The translations under genes and the position numbers were made by a program. From NCBI GenBank assembly GCA_035316025.1, contig DATFXL010000067.1, positions 1 to 5,916 on the forward strand: a DNA stretch of 5,916 nucleotides. Reading direction: 5' to 3'. The stretch is from JALZAA01 sp035316025 (GTDB lineage: Bacteria > Actinomycetota > Acidimicrobiia > IMCC26256 > JACDBD01). Position 1 is the first letter of the stretch. Each line of letters begins with the position of its first letter. Under the pieces are notes generated by a model that saw only the letters and a list, made by a program, of their open reading frames with translations, did not search any database and had not been told where the DNA came from. This document shows positions 5,440 through 5,916 of this stretch, piece after piece.

Positions 5440-5471
5440 CCGCTCTACCGGTTGGAGAGCGGCTATTATTT
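5440..5471 (+). terminator. Possible intrinsic terminator of the mshD-membrane protein unit
   Basis: CCGCTCT (5440-5446) pairs perfectly with AGAGCGG (5456-5462) around ACCGGTTGG, and the stem is followed by CTATTATTT (5463-5471). This is an unusually A/T-rich tail for this DNA. It lies 71 bases after the membrane-protein stop. The same TATTAT could instead be the -10 element of the recombinase gene. The D-arm-like look of the stem led me to test for a tRNA, and none fits. Confidence 0.4.
5464..5469 (+). promoter_or_regulatory. Possible -10 element for the recombinase gene
   Basis: TATTAT matches five of six bases of the sigma-70 -10 consensus and stands out in GC-rich sequence. Initiation near 5476 would give a leader of about 70 bases that contains the hairpin at 5486-5515. 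No TTGACA-like -35 is seen at 16-18 bases, so confidence is low. Confidence 0.3.
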
Positions 5472-5485
5472 GGCCACGAAGGAAC

Positions 5486-5515
5486 GCCCCCCGCGCCGCC
5501 GTGACGGCCGGGGGC
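5486..5515 (+). repeat. Two-part hairpin just upstream of the recombinase start
   Basis: GCCCCC (5486-5491) pairs with GGGGGC (5510-5515), and inside it GCCG (5498-5501) pairs with CGGC (5505-5508) around TGA. The structure ends directly before ATG 5516, the start of a 13-codon open frame, and 29 bases before the recombinase GTG. It could be a leader structure limiting recombinase expression, or part of a protein-binding site; both are inference. Confidence 0.4.
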
Positions 5516-5544
5516 ATGGTCAGGCACCTACACGAGGCACTGAC

Positions 5545-5916
5545 GTGGCCAAGCTAACCGCCGTCCCCGACCGACCGAACCCCGAGGGGACCGATCCACC
5601 CGACTGGCCCGAACTGCGGGCGTCGTTTTCGCTCGCCATGCGATCGGTTCGCCGCTCTCCGCGCACCATCTCGACGTACCTCGAAGGCTGCGACAAGTTC
5701 GCAGCGTTCCTCGCCGAACGTTCGCCGGGCCGTCTCATTGAGGAGGCGACACGCGACGACCTGCGAGCGTTCCTCGTGGCGTTGGAAGATGCCAGTGCGG
5801 CTCCCAACTCCGTCGCGACCCGTCACCGGGCGCTACGGGCCTTGTTCAAGTTCATGACCTCCGAGGAGATCATCGCGGTCAACCCGATGCGCGCCATTCC
5901 GGCGCCGTCGATCACC
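5545..5916 (+). CDS. Tyrosine recombinase/integrase, N-terminal part (cut by window end)
   Basis: The first 124 codons of a tyrosine-type site-specific recombinase, open to the window edge. After a polar N-terminus, the SAM-like core-binding domain is clear: LRASFSLAMRSVRRSPRTIS, TYLEGCDKFAAFLAER, TRDDLRAFLVAL, SVATRHRALRALFKFMTSEE and the typical hinge NPMRAIPAPSIT leading to the catalytic domain, which lies outside. These proteins cut and rejoin DNA at specific sites, as in XerC/XerD chromosome resolution or in integration and excision of mobile elements. The pattern fits the large family of actinobacterial integrases better than a housekeeping XerC, but the catalytic half is needed to tell. 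The start is GTG 5545-5547, with GAGG (5534-5537) seven bases upstream. An out-of-frame ATG at 5516 opens a 13-codon frame ending at TAA 5555-5557 that overlaps the start. Whether the gene is complete cannot be judged here. Confidence 0.9.
   Translation, partial: MAKLTAVPDRPNPEGTDPPDWPELRASFSLAMRSVRRSPRTISTYLEGCDKFAAFLAERSPGRLIEEATRDDLRAFLVALEDASAAPNSVATRHRALRALFKFMTSEEIIAVNPMRAIPAPSIT

Noticed and set aside
5430..5480. D-arm-like sequence GCTC...GAGC followed by a possible anticodon-type stem, suggesting a tRNA attachment site
   Set aside because: No acceptor stem or T-arm fits, the loop lacks a purine after the anticodon, and the seven-pair stem is better explained as a simple hairpin or terminator.
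1..5916. CRISPR array, rRNA, insertion-sequence ends or toxin-antitoxin pair
   Set aside because: I saw no regularly spaced repeats, no rRNA-like sequence, no transposase with terminal inverted repeats, and no recognisable toxin or antitoxin.

Overview
The window is GC-rich DNA from an actinomycete-type bacterium (Actinomycetota). The best taxonomic clue is a full-length mycothiol synthase (mshD), because mycothiol is made almost only by Actinobacteria. An Eis-type acetyltransferase, GTG starts and apparently leaderless promoters fit this. Nothing in the sequence fixes the genus.

Layout. Positions 1-320, minus strand: two small overlapping reading frames of unknown, possibly mobile-element, origin; one runs off the left edge. 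Positions 318-866: no convincing gene, but many short palindromes and a 13-base direct repeat upstream of a cold-shock protein gene. Positions 867-1070, plus: CspA-type cold-shock protein. Positions 1121-1344, plus: frameshifted C-terminal remnant of a tyrosine recombinase. Positions 1376-3981, minus: three genes in the order nth (endonuclease III), a LysM lipoprotein, and an Eis-like GNAT/SCP2 acetyltransferase. Positions 4021-4950, plus: mshD, divergent from nth across 39 bases. Positions 4991-5368, plus: a four-helix membrane protein. Positions 5369-5544: three hairpins and a possible -10 element. Positions 5545-5916, plus: N-terminal part of an intact-looking tyrosine recombinase, cut by the window end.

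How the genes relate. The central block is chromosomal maintenance and stress biology: base-excision repair (Nth), the last step of mycothiol synthesis (MshD), a second GNAT-fold acetyltransferase and a cell-envelope lipoprotein. Both ends carry site-specific recombinase sequence, one decayed and one apparently intact, which suggests repeated visits by integrating elements around a core segment. A recurrent detail is that nth, mshD and the eis-like gene all start with GTG, lack a Shine-Dalgarno sequence, and have a TANNNT -10 motif 6-7 bases before the start codon, as expected for leaderless mRNAs.

No clearly new system is visible. The items most worth a second look are the compact divergent leaderless promoters, the recombinase remnant with a one-base frameshift, and the structured leaders of the cold-shock and recombinase genes.
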